Source of the DNA: an uncultured Clostridia bacterium
Lineage (GTDB): Bacteria > Bacillota > Clostridia > Oscillospirales > Acutalibacteraceae
Direction of reading: 5' to 3'
Length of the DNA stretch: 30,208 nt
Assembly: GCA_937902305.1 (NCBI GenBank)
Contig: CALDHV010000141.1
Span: forward strand, 1 to 30,208
In this document: positions 6,698 through 13,853 of the stretch, in pieces
Numbering within the stretch: the stretch's first letter is position 1
Layout of the letters: the number at the start of each line of letters is the position of its first letter
Notes under the pieces: model-generated
The model's input: only the letters and a program-made list of their open reading frames with translations
Told to the model about the DNA's origin: nothing
The model's database searches: none
Made by a program: the position numbers and the translations under genes

Positions 6698-7579
6698 TTA
6701 GTATTGATATATGTCACGGTCGAGCTCCATCTCGTCCGCGAATGCCGTAATAATGCGAATGTCGCCCAATATCCGCTGGCGCTCCTGCTCCGGGTCAAGC
6801 TTGCCGAAAATCTTTGCCTCGAACGCATCCTTGTTGTTTTCCACCGCGACGTGGAGCGTGCCGCCGACGAACATCAGCATGATCGGCGCCTTAACCCCCT
6901 CCCGCAGGCGCATCAGCGCTTCCATCATGTGCGGGGTGAGGATGTAAAACGCCTCCTGCTGATCCTGCGCGAACACCCGGAACTCCTTGTTAAACGTCTC
7001 ATTTTCCAGCTCGATCTTATTGAGCTTATTCTCTTTCTTCGTGAACAGCCCGCCCTTGCGCTTGGAGGCGAAAAAGTGCTTGGAGATCACCTGCATGTCC
7101 GCGCGGAAGGTTTTGTTGAACTCCAGCATGATCCAGCGTCCCCGAAACAGCGTCGAGGTGCTGGTGTTCCCGTCGGAATCGTGGGTTTCCTCCTCGATGT
7201 GCACATCGCTCTGCCGGAACCGGACACCGTGATAGGTTCCCGCGATCAGATCATTGGATGAAAACCGATCCCCGACCTGCACCATCCCGGTGCCGTATAC
7301 GGTGTCCTCGTCGATGCCGTTGCCCGGCTCGAAAATGAGATCGTCGAACACCTCGCCGAGCACCGTGCGCACCACATTTTCCTTATAGCACGCGGTATAC
7401 GCCTTGTTGGTGCGGACGGCGAAGATGCCGGCGATGAGCGCCGTGCCGACAAAGATAAAGCCGAACGCACCCGCAAGCTTGAAGGTGATGACCAGCGCGA
7501 CCAGCGACAGCAACAGCGCCGCCACGCTGATGCCCGCCTTTTTCTGCATACCTCGCAGCTTTTCGAATAATTCCTCCAT
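6698..7579 (-). CDS. DUF3137 domain membrane protein
   Basis: A 293-residue protein from the ATG at 7579 (MEELFEKLRGMQKKAG), preceded by AAGGAGG. Two adjacent hydrophobic segments (about 15-33, SVAALLLSLVALVITFKLAG, and 36-51, FGFIFVGTALIAGIFAV) are followed by a soluble domain with YGTGMVQVGDRFSSNDLIAGTYHGVRFRQSDVHI, FRGRWIMLEFNKTF and FYILTPHMMEALMRLRE. This is the arrangement of DUF3137 proteins, which have no known activity. The frame is open to 7639, but the extra residues would overlap the hydrolase gene and lack a binding site. It lies between the hydrolase and lemA with 14-15 bp gaps, so the three are probably one transcript. Confidence 0.82.
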   Translation of the reverse strand: MEELFEKLRGMQKKAGISVAALLLSLVALVITFKLAGAFGFIFVGTALIAGIFAVRTNKAYTACYKENVVRTVLGEVFDDLIFEPGNGIDEDTVYGTGMVQVGDRFSSNDLIAGTYHGVRFRQSDVHIEEETHDSDGNTSTSTLFRGRWIMLEFNKTFRADMQVISKHFFASKRKGGLFTKKENKLNKIELENETFNKEFRVFAQDQQEAFYILTPHMMEALMRLREGVKAPIMLMFVGGTLHVAVENNKDAFEAKIFGKLDPEQERQRILGDIRIITAFADEMELDRDIYQY

Positions 7580-7593
7580 AATAAAGCCCCTCC

Positions 7594-8616
7594 TTACACT
7601 TCTTTCTCCCAACCGACGATGCGGTCGAACGCCTCCCACGCCTCTTTCTTGTAGTACCGATGGGCGCCACCGCCGCTTGCCAGAGCGCAGTTGCCCGGCA
7701 CGCCCGCGGCGCGATACACCGCCTCGATCGTGCGGTACGCCTCCCGCACCCCGTTATCCGGAAAGATCGGATCCTGCACGCCGTGAATGACGATCAGCTT
7801 GCGCGGCGCGATCGCCGCCGCCATATCGCCCATATCCATATATTTGGCGATGCCGGGGATGTAGTTACACTCGCAGTGCGGCATCGCGGCGATGGAGGAC
7901 GCAAAGGTGCAGACCGCGCAGGACGGCATTGCCACCGCGATGCGCTCATCACAGCAGGCGGCGTAATAGGTCGCCGTGCCGCCTCCGGAATTGCCGGTGC
8001 AAAGGATGCGGTCGGGGTCGATCTCGGGATAGGTCAGCGCAAGGTCGATCGCGCGGGAAACATCCCACACCCGCTCCCCGATGAGCGTGCGACCGCACAT
8101 CAGCGCGATCAGCGCCGTCGCGTGGCACCGCGGCTCGCCGTTATCGTTTTCGTCCCACACCATGCGCGTGCGGCGTTCTCCCATACCGCGCTGCTCCAGA
8201 CACAGCGCCGCATAGCCCCGCTCCAGCGCCTGCAGGGCGATGTCCCGGTCGCCGCTTTCAGCGTGGTCGCCGGGATAGAGGTTTCTGCCCATACCAATGT
8301 GCATCCCGGTGCCGTGCCCCTGCAGGACGATCGCCAGCGGGTATTTTTTCTTTCCCGTTTTCGGGATGCACAGCATACAGACCGCCTGCACCTCTTTTTC
8401 TACATTAAAGACGATGCGCCGCTCGGTGAAGGTGCCCATATCTTTCTCGTATTCCACCACCGGATCGGGCGGTACCCGCTCCGGCTCATCGCCGAGCAAT
8501 TCCAGCAGTTTCGCGCGGATCTGCGCTTTCTGCGCCGCAAAATCCTTGCTTTCATCAAATGCCAGCACGCCGCCCGCGTCCAACAGCGCGGCGTGATTTC
8601 CGTCCGGAGAAAACAT
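7594..8616 (-). CDS. Alpha/beta hydrolase (acetyl xylan esterase/dienelactone hydrolase-like)
   Basis: A 340-residue serine hydrolase with a complete triad (numbering from the GTG three codons earlier): nucleophile Ser213 in GNSGGG, acid Asp285 in VIHGVQDPIFPD, and His322 in GGGAHRYYKKEAW. LQGHGTG (101-107) supplies the oxyanion region. No signal peptide is visible, so it is probably cytoplasmic. Large bacterial hydrolases of this shape include acetyl xylan esterase-like and other carbohydrate or xenobiotic esterases; the substrate cannot be read from sequence. The ATG at 8616 has GAGGGG upstream at about 8 nt. A promoter at 8650-8678 would drive it together with the DUF3137 gene and lemA. 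Confidence 0.85.
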   Translation of the reverse strand: MFSPDGNHAALLDAGGVLAFDESKDFAAQKAQIRAKLLELLGDEPERVPPDPVVEYEKDMGTFTERRIVFNVEKEVQAVCMLCIPKTGKKKYPLAIVLQGHGTGMHIGMGRNLYPGDHAESGDRDIALQALERGYAALCLEQRGMGERRTRMVWDENDNGEPRCHATALIALMCGRTLIGERVWDVSRAIDLALTYPEIDPDRILCTGNSGGGTATYYAACCDERIAVAMPSCAVCTFASSIAAMPHCECNYIPGIAKYMDMGDMAAAIAPRKLIVIHGVQDPIFPDNGVREAYRTIEAVYRAAGVPGNCALASGGGAHRYYKKEAWEAFDRIVGWEKEV

Positions 8617-8649
8617 CGACAACACCCCTCATTATATATATTATATAAG

Positions 8650-8678
8650 AATATAGCACATTCCGTCGAAAAAAGCAA
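8650..8678 (-). promoter_or_regulatory. Promoter of the hydrolase-DUF3137-lemA operon
   Basis: On the minus strand, TTGCTT (complement of 8673-8678), a 17-nt spacer, then TATATT (complement of 8650-8655). The hydrolase ATG is about 33 bp downstream. It is divergent from the lysine-riboswitch promoter, with only 33 bp between the two -35 boxes. Confidence 0.6.
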
Positions 8679-8711
8679 CCGAAAAAAATAACAAAAAGTG
8701 CAAAAAAATAC

Positions 8712-8740
8712 TTGACAAATCCGATCGGGGTCGCTATAAT
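8712..8740 (+). promoter_or_regulatory. Consensus promoter of the lysine riboswitch operon
   Basis: TTGACA (8712-8717), a 17-nt spacer, and TATAAT (8735-8740): a perfect sigma-A promoter. Transcription should start near 8747, just before the riboswitch aptamer. A strong constitutive promoter suits control by attenuation downstream. Confidence 0.92.
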
Positions 8741-8763
8741 GGTTGCAATTTGATAAATTGCCA

Positions 8764-8920
8764 GATAGAGGCGCGGAGGTTATCAGTACCCGCCACCATC
8801 CGCCGGCAAGCCGGTACGGGGAAAGGAACATCCGCCGAAGTGAAAAAGTTGGTTGCCGCCGCTTTTTCGCTGGGATCGCGCAGAATATGCACGGTACTGT
8901 CACACTTGTGGAGCGCTATC
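8764..8920 (+). ncRNA. Lysine riboswitch (L box) aptamer
   Basis: The aptamer starts GATAGAGGCGCG and closes with GCGCTATC, forming the P1 stem. Conserved pieces follow in order: AGAGGCGC, ATCAGTA (cf. AUGAGUA), GGGGAAAGG, GCCGAAG, the TGGG after a stem, and ACTGTCAC before the last stem. These are the core of the lysine riboswitch class, which in Firmicutes controls lysine synthesis and transport genes. A rho-independent terminator lies 39 bp beyond, so lysine binding should stop transcription of the transporter. The arrangement implies that the operon takes up lysine or a closely related amino acid. Confidence 0.93.
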
Positions 8921-8958
8921 GCCGGCTTGATTTGCCCGCCTTATCTGCGGGCGTATAT

Positions 8959-8997
8959 GCCTGTGATACCCGTTCCGCGGGGCACAGGCCTTTTTGT
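8959..8997 (+). terminator. Attenuator terminator of the lysine riboswitch
   Basis: GCCTGTG and CACAGGC form the outer stem, with CCCG/CGGG inside around a short loop, followed by CTTTTTGTT. It lies between the aptamer and the binding-protein start at 9035, the normal place for the expression platform. When lysine is scarce an alternative pairing should prevent it forming. Confidence 0.88.
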
Positions 8998-9034
8998 TGT
9001 GATTTATCAAAAAGAAAAAGGAGTGTGTATCACC

Positions 9035-9898
9035 ATGAAAAAACTGTCCGTAGTATTGTTAGCCCTGGCGCTTCTCATCGCCTGCGTCGGTTGCGGTCAA
9101 GCGACCGAAAAGGCAAGCCTTGCCGATGCCAAATCGCTCGCCGACCTTAAGGGAGCCAAGATCGCCGCACAGGCGGGCACCTTCCACGCCGACGCGCTGG
9201 CACAGATCGAGGATGTGCAAAGCTCCACCTACCCGGATTTCACCGACCTGCTGGTCGCCCTGCAATCCGGCGCGATCGACGGCTATGTCGCCGAGGAGCC
9301 GACCGCGAAATCCCTCGTCCAGTCCGATGAGACCCTGACCTATGTCGCGCTGAAAAACAACGACACCGGCTTCACCGCCACCCCGGCGGATGTCGGCATC
9401 GCGATCGGTCTCAAGACCGGCTCCGCTCTGCGCGACCAGATCAACGCCGTCCTCGCCGAGATCACCGAGGATCAGAAAATGGCGCTGATGGAGCAGATGA
9501 TGACCCTCGCCAACGGCGGCACCATCGACAAGCTGGCGATCGAGAGCACCGCTCCCGAAACCACCAACGGCACCCTCAAGGTCGCAATGGAGTGCGCCTA
9601 TGAGCCGTACAACTGGACGGACACCAAGGGTGAGAGCTTCGGCGCGGTGCCGATCAGCAGTGAGGGCGGTATGTTCGCCAACGGCTACGATGTGCAGATC
9701 GCGCAGTATGTCGCCAACAAGCTCGGTATGAAGCTCGAGATCTATGCCTACGAGTGGGATTCTCTCCTGCCGGCGGTGCAGTCCGGTGCTATCGACGCGA
9801 TCGTCGCCGGTATGAGCCCGACCGCCGAGCGCGAGGAGGAGATTGACTTCACCAACACTTATTATGAATCCAACCTCGTCATTATTACGAAAAAATAA
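9035..9898 (+). CDS. Amino-acid ABC transporter lipoprotein, circularly permuted SBP_bac_3
   Basis: A 287-residue solute-binding lipoprotein. Residues 1-17 form a lipoprotein signal with lipobox LIAC (Cys17; Cys20 is an alternative). The order of the family-3 binding domain is reversed. Residues 33-165 match the usual second half (LADLKGAKIAAQAGTFH, ALQSGAIDGYVAEEP, VGIAIGLKTGSALRDQINAVLAEI), while 179-287 match the usual first half (GTLKVAMECAYEPYNW, GYDVQIAQYVANKLGMKLE, WDSLLPAVQSGAIDAIVAGMSPTAEREEEIDFT). The last residues, TYYESNLVIITKK, would normally lead into LADLKG. The size equals one domain, so it is a permutation, not a fusion of two. Arg266 sits where the carboxylate-binding Arg is expected. 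AAAGGAG lies 11 nt before the ATG. The lysine riboswitch upstream suggests lysine as ligand. Confidence 0.88.
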   Translation: MKKLSVVLLALALLIACVGCGQATEKASLADAKSLADLKGAKIAAQAGTFHADALAQIEDVQSSTYPDFTDLLVALQSGAIDGYVAEEPTAKSLVQSDETLTYVALKNNDTGFTATPADVGIAIGLKTGSALRDQINAVLAEITEDQKMALMEQMMTLANGGTIDKLAIESTAPETTNGTLKVAMECAYEPYNWTDTKGESFGAVPISSEGGMFANGYDVQIAQYVANKLGMKLEIYAYEWDSLLPAVQSGAIDAIVAGMSPTAEREEEIDFTNTYYESNLVIITKK

Positions 9899-9907
9899 GG
9901 GGTCGCT

Positions 9908-10687
9908 ATGCTGTTGTTCTTCCGTCAGGTAATTGATATTTTCCGGGACTACTACCCGCAGCTGCTGACCGGTATCGGCAATACAATGCTGATCTCGCTC
10001 ATCGGTACGGTGGTGGGCCTGCTGATCGGTATGCTGACCGGCGTGGTGCGTACCGCGCCGCTGTCCGACAATCCGATTTTGCGGACATTGCACAAAATCG
10101 TCAACGGCATCATCGCGGTGTACGTGGAGATCTTCCGCGGCACCCCGATGATGGTGCAGTCGATGGTCATTTACTGGGGTTATGCCTTTGCCACCGGCGG
10201 GCAGACGCTCGCGCTCATCCCGTCCGGCATTCTGATCGTGTCGATCAACACCGGCGCGTATATGGCGGAGATCGTCCGCGGCGGCATCATCTCCATCGAC
10301 CGCGGTCAGTTTGAGGGCGCGATGTCCATCGGTATGTCGCATACCCAGACAATGCTCCGGGTCATCATTCCGCAGGTGCTGCGGAATATCCTGCCGTCGG
10401 TCAGCAACGAGTTTGTCATCAATATCAAGGATACCTCCGTGCTGAACGTCATCGGCGTGACCGAGCTGTACTATTTCGCCGGGGTCATCAAGAAGCAGAA
10501 CTTCCAGACCTTCCAGACCTACCTGGTGGTTTGCGTGCTGTATTTCATTATGACCTTCACCATCACCCGCCTGCTCCGTTGGGCGGAGAAAAAGCTGGAC
10601 GGCAAGGAAAATTACACGATATTCGGCTCGCAGACCGACCCCGCGGCGGAGATTCACGTCAAGCAGGAGGAGAGACATTATGACTGA
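9908..10687 (+). CDS. Polar amino-acid ABC transporter permease, HisM type
   Basis: A 259-residue inner-membrane permease with about five membrane segments, starting QLLTGIGNTMLISLIGTVVGLLIGMLTGVVRT. It carries the VEIFRGTPMMVQ segment and the EAA loop FEGAMSIGMSHTQTMLRVIIPQ that docks with the ATPase, followed by LPSVSNEFVINIKDTSVLNVIGV, the standard HisM/GlnP pattern. It probably acts as a homodimer, since there is only one permease gene. The ATG follows AAGGGG 6 nt upstream and is 9 bp after the binding-protein stop. Its 3' end overlaps the ATPase gene by 8 bp, implying translational coupling. Substrate is inferred from the riboswitch as lysine or a similar amino acid. Confidence 0.94.
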   Translation: MLLFFRQVIDIFRDYYPQLLTGIGNTMLISLIGTVVGLLIGMLTGVVRTAPLSDNPILRTLHKIVNGIIAVYVEIFRGTPMMVQSMVIYWGYAFATGGQTLALIPSGILIVSINTGAYMAEIVRGGIISIDRGQFEGAMSIGMSHTQTMLRVIIPQVLRNILPSVSNEFVINIKDTSVLNVIGVTELYYFAGVIKKQNFQTFQTYLVVCVLYFIMTFTITRLLRWAEKKLDGKENYTIFGSQTDPAAEIHVKQEERHYD

Positions 10688-11423
10688 CGAGATCGTATTA
10701 CAGCTCACCCACCTGCAAAAAAGCTTCGGAGAGCACGAGGTTCTGCGGGACATCAACATCACCGTGCATAAGGGCGAAACAGTCAGCATCATCGGTGCGT
10801 CCGGCTCCGGCAAGAGCACGATGCTCCGTTGTGTCAATCTGCTGGAAACGCCGACCGACGGCACCATTGCGTTCCACGGTACCGACATCCGGCAGAAGGG
10901 CTTTTCGGTGCAGACCTACCGTGCCCGCGTGTGTATGGTGTTCCAGAGTTTCAACCTGTTCAATAATATGACCGCGCTCGATAACTGTATCGTCGGGCAG
11001 ACGACCGTTCTGCACCGCTCTCACGCCGAGGCAAGGGAAAAGGCGATGGAGTATCTGCGCAAGGTCGGTATGGAACCGTATGTCAATGCGAAGCCTCGCC
11101 AGTTGTCCGGCGGGCAGAAACAGCGCGTCGCCATCGCCCGTGCGTTGGCGATGGAGCCGGAGGTACTGCTCTTTGACGAGCCGACCAGCGCGCTCGACCC
11201 GCAGATGGTCGGTGAGGTGTTGAGTGTTATGCGCACCCTCGCCAAGGAGGGGATGACGATGATGGTCGTCACGCACGAGATGGCGTTTGCGCGCGATGTA
11301 TCCGACCACGTGATCTTTATGAAGGACGGCGTGATCGTCGAGGAGGGCGCGCCGGAAGCCATTTTCGGCGCCCCGCAACACCCCGCCACCCGCGATTTTC
11401 TGTCGCGGTTCCTCAATCAGTAG
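10680..11423 (+). CDS. Polar amino-acid ABC transporter ATP-binding protein
   Basis: A 247-residue ABC ATPase, normal for the HisP/GlnQ family. It has Walker A GASGSGKST (39-47), a Q-loop in MVFQSFNLFNNMT, signature LSGGQKQR (142-149), Walker B LLFDEPTSALDP (163-174), and the switch histidine in VVTHEM. It powers the adjacent permease from the cytoplasm. The start codon lies within the 3' end of the permease gene, 8 bp before its last base. A strong hairpin at 11455-11497 ends the operon. Confidence 0.96.
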   Translation: MTDEIVLQLTHLQKSFGEHEVLRDINITVHKGETVSIIGASGSGKSTMLRCVNLLETPTDGTIAFHGTDIRQKGFSVQTYRARVCMVFQSFNLFNNMTALDNCIVGQTTVLHRSHAEAREKAMEYLRKVGMEPYVNAKPRQLSGGQKQRVAIARALAMEPEVLLFDEPTSALDPQMVGEVLSVMRTLAKEGMTMMVVTHEMAFARDVSDHVIFMKDGVIVEEGAPEAIFGAPQHPATRDFLSRFLNQ

Positions 11424-11454
11424 GCCCTTGTCTTTGTACAAAGGATAACACATA

Positions 11455-11497
11455 CCGGTCGCGTATGGGAGGCTTGCCCGTACGCGACCGGCATTTT
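11455..11497 (+). terminator. Terminator of the lysine-transport operon
   Basis: CCGGTCGCGTA and TACGCGACCGG form a perfect 11-bp stem around a 15-base loop, followed by CATTTTAATT. It lies 31 bp after the ATPase stop. The T-run is short, so some read-through is possible. Confidence 0.75.
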
Positions 11498-11744
11498 AAT
11501 TAGATGTTAGACGTTAGACGCCAGATGATGAGGGTTTTGGTTTCTGCGTAGCCGGAGGCTTGTGCGTATGTCGGGACTGTGCCGTAGGGGACGGTCTTGA
11601 CCGTTCCACCGCTAACGGTTTGCACAAATGAATACGGGAGGGGCAAGCCCCTCCCCTACGGGGCGATTTCTGCGCGTGTCGGAGACAACGGCGCAAATAA
11701 TCCCGCTTTATTACACAAAAATTCGCTTTTGCCGCAAAAAAGGC
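11498..11744. other. Gene-free spacer upstream of the citrate operon
   Basis: No credible gene is seen in this 247-bp stretch. It holds a short tandem TTAGACG pair (about 11506-11520), the composite palindromic repeat at 11582-11661, and AT-richer sequence leading into the promoter at 11745. A minus-strand frame crossing it (11514-11825) has no family features or binding site. Confidence 0.6.
11582..11661. repeat. Composite palindromic intergenic repeat
   Basis: The ends CCGTAGGGG (11582-11590) and CCCCTACGG (11653-11661) are exact inverted repeats. Between them are two smaller palindromes: GACGGTC, TT, GACCGT, and GGGAGGGGCAAGCCCCTCCC (11636-11655). The second is identical to the core at 4653-4672. 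This modular structure with inverted ends looks like a non-coding element dispersed through the genome. Confidence 0.7.
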
Positions 11745-11773
11745 TTGACAGCACACAGATATAATGGTATAAA
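11745..11773 (+). promoter_or_regulatory. Promoter of the citrate-to-2-oxoglutarate operon
   Basis: TTGACA (11745-11750), a 17-nt spacer, and TATAAA (11768-11773), 34 bp upstream of the Re-citrate synthase ATG. A TATAAT at 11760-11765 is only 9 nt from the -35 box and is less likely to be used with it. The -10 box lies inside the palindrome at 11766-11789. Confidence 0.8.
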
Positions 11774-11789
11774 TGTATACACTTATACC
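11766..11789. promoter_or_regulatory. GntR-like operator overlapping the citrate operon promoter
   Basis: A 24-bp palindrome with outer arms GGTATAA and TTATACC and a centre ATGTATACAC, symmetric except for one base pair. GntR-family repressors of the FCD group commonly bind short palindromes of this type. It overlaps the -10 box and start site, so a bound protein would block transcription. The only GntR gene nearby is the second gene of this operon, which makes autoregulation likely. Confidence 0.65.
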
Positions 11790-11807
11790 GCGAAAGGAGC
11801 GATCTCT

Positions 11808-13184
11808 ATGTTGGAACTTTCTCAAAAGACCAATCTATTAGAGGATAACACCTATAAATATTCCCTGCAGGACGTGCCGGATCCGAACCTGTACCGGGAA
11901 ATGTACAGCTATGACACCGTACCGAAGGTGTCCTTCAACCACCGTCGCGTCCCGATCGGGATGCCGAAGGAAATATGGATCACCGACACCTCCCTGCGGG
12001 ACGGTCAGCAATCGGTCGAGCCGTACTCGGTTGAGCAGATCGTCCGGCTCTACCAGCTGATGAGCAAGCTCGGCGGCCCCTACGGGATCATCCGGCAGAC
12101 CGAAATGTTTGTCTACAGCAAAAAAGACCGCGAGGCACTCGAAAAGTGCCAGGCGCTCGGGCTGACCTTCCCGGAGATCACCACCTGGATTCGCGCCAAC
12201 CGCGAGGATTTTAAGCTCGTCAAGGATCTCGGCATCCGCGAAACGGGCATCCTCGTCAGCTGTTCGGACTACCACATCTTCAAAAAGCTGAAAATGACCC
12301 GCCGACAGGCGCTCGACCACTATTTAGCGGCGGTCAGCGACGCCTTCGAGGCAGGCGTAATGCCCCGGTGTCACCTCGAGGACATCACCCGCGCGGATTT
12401 CTACGGCTTTGTGGTACCGTTCGTCAACGCGCTGATGGAAATGAGCCGCGACGCCGGCATCCCGGTGCGCATCCGCGCGTGCGACACGATGGGCTACGGC
12501 GTGCCGTACCCCGAGGTCGCCCTGCCGCGCAGTGTGCCGGGCATCATCTACGGCTTGCAGCACTTCTCCGACGTGCCGTCGGAAATGCTGGAATGGCACG
12601 GACACAACGACTTCTACAAGGCGGTCGCCAACGCCTCCACCGCGTGGCTGTACGGCGCGAGCGGGGTCAACTGCTCCCTGCTTGGCATCGGCGAGCGCAC
12701 CGGCAATGTCCCGCTGGAGGCGATGGTGATGGAATACGCCTCCCTGCGCGGCTCCATGGACGGTATGGATCCCACCGTCATCACCGAGATCGCCCGCTTC
12801 TTCCGGGACGAAATGGGATACAAGATCCCGCCGATGACCCCGTTCGTCGGGCGCAATTTCAATGTCACCCGCGCCGGCATCCACGCCGACGGCTTACTCA
12901 AGGATGAGGAGATCTACAACATTTTTGACACCAAAAAGATCCTCAACCGCCCCGCGTCGGTGCTGATCAGCAACACCTCCGGGCTGGCGGGCATCGCTTA
13001 CTGGATCAACGAGAACTACGGGCTGACCGGCGATGAGCAGGTGGATAAGCACAGCCCGCTGGTGGTCAAAATGAAAGAATGGGTCGATCACGAATATGAG
13101 GGCGGACGGCAAACGTCGCTGTCCAATGCCGAGCTGGAAGAAAAGATCGCGGAGTTTTCCGACGGGCGCTTTGCCCGTCTGTGA
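11808..13184 (+). CDS. Re-type citrate synthase (HMGL-like)
   Basis: A 458-residue protein of the HMG-CoA lyase-like/isopropylmalate synthase superfamily. IWITDTSLRDGQQS (about 57-69) holds the catalytic Arg64-Asp65 pair, WHGHNDFYKAVANA (about 263-276) holds the metal-binding His264 and His266, and GNVPLEAMVMEYASL follows. Anaerobic Clostridia such as C. kluyveri use a protein of this family as Re-citrate synthase, joining acetyl-CoA to oxaloacetate, in place of the ordinary Si enzyme. Aconitase and isocitrate dehydrogenase in the same operon strongly favour that over homocitrate or isopropylmalate synthase. The ATG at 11808 follows AAAGGAG at 8-9 nt. The frame extends upstream to 11628, but that part crosses the promoter. 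Confidence 0.87.
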   Translation: MLELSQKTNLLEDNTYKYSLQDVPDPNLYREMYSYDTVPKVSFNHRRVPIGMPKEIWITDTSLRDGQQSVEPYSVEQIVRLYQLMSKLGGPYGIIRQTEMFVYSKKDREALEKCQALGLTFPEITTWIRANREDFKLVKDLGIRETGILVSCSDYHIFKKLKMTRRQALDHYLAAVSDAFEAGVMPRCHLEDITRADFYGFVVPFVNALMEMSRDAGIPVRIRACDTMGYGVPYPEVALPRSVPGIIYGLQHFSDVPSEMLEWHGHNDFYKAVANASTAWLYGASGVNCSLLGIGERTGNVPLEAMVMEYASLRGSMDGMDPTVITEIARFFRDEMGYKIPPMTPFVGRNFNVTRAGIHADGLLKDEEIYNIFDTKKILNRPASVLISNTSGLAGIAYWINENYGLTGDEQVDKHSPLVVKMKEWVDHEYEGGRQTSLSNAELEEKIAEFSDGRFARL

Positions 13185-13198
13185 GAGGAGAGAGGGCA

Positions 13199-13840
13199 AT
13201 GGCTATGCAGGAGCATCGCAGTGTGTCGCTGGCAGACTGCGTATTCGAAAAGCTGGAAAATGACATTTTGAGCGGTAAATACCCCTATGGCGAGGTGCTG
13301 ACCGAGGCGCGCCTGTCGGAGGAGCTGGCGGTCAGCCGCACCCCGGTGCGGGAGGCGATCCGCCGCCTGGAGCAGGAGCATATTTTGGTGGACGCCGGCA
13401 AGGGAATGCGGGTGCAGGGCATCACGCAGGAGGATATTGCGGACATCCTCGATGTCCGCCTGCGCATCGAGGGTATGGCGGCGCGGCGTGCGGCGACCCG
13501 CATCACGCCGGAACAACTCAAAAAGCTTGAGGAGGCGGTGGAATTGCAGGAGTTTTATGTTTCCCGCGCCGACGCCGAGCATGTGCAATATCAGGATAAC
13601 GCGTTCCACGAGCTGATCTATGCCGCGTGCGGCAGTATCACCCTGCAAAGCACGCTGATACCCCTGCACCGCAAGGCGCAGAAATATCGCCGCGCCTCGG
13701 TGGAAAAAAAGGCGCGCGCGGTGGACTCGCTCAATGAGCACAAGGCGGTATTCGCGGCAATCGCCGCGCACGACGCCGACGCAGCGGAGCAGACGATGAT
13801 CCGCCACATCGAAAACGCCAAAAAAAGTATGCTGGGCTGA
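13199..13840 (+). CDS. GntR-family regulator, FCD (FadR-type) subgroup
   Basis: A 213-residue regulator. The N-terminal winged helix-turn-helix (about 8-75) carries KLENDILSGKYPYGEVLTEARLSEELAVSRTPVREAIRRLEQEHIL, the GntR signature. The C-terminal all-helical FCD domain (about 80-210) has VRLRIEGMAARRAA, the DNAFHELIY metal-ligand helix, a later SLNEHKAV and a HIENAK helix. FCD domains often bind a carboxylic acid through a metal, so citrate or 2-oxoglutarate is a plausible ligand here, but that is inference. The ATG at 13199 is preceded by AGGAGAGAGG. It sits inside the citrate operon, 14 bp after the synthase and 13 bp before aconitase, so it probably senses a pathway product and acts at 11766-11789. 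Confidence 0.92.
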   Translation: MAMQEHRSVSLADCVFEKLENDILSGKYPYGEVLTEARLSEELAVSRTPVREAIRRLEQEHILVDAGKGMRVQGITQEDIADILDVRLRIEGMAARRAATRITPEQLKKLEEAVELQEFYVSRADAEHVQYQDNAFHELIYAACGSITLQSTLIPLHRKAQKYRRASVEKKARAVDSLNEHKAVFAAIAAHDADAAEQTMIRHIENAKKSMLG

Positions 13841-13853
13841 GGAGGACAAAACT

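Noticed and set aside
8750..9034. N-terminal extension of the binding protein upstream of 9035
   Set aside because: This would translate the riboswitch and terminator; the signal peptide begins at 9035 after an AAAGGAG site.
9035..9898. Binding protein as a fusion or frameshifted pair of two domains
   Set aside because: Each half occurs once, they are complementary rather than repeated, and the frame is continuous, so permutation fits better.
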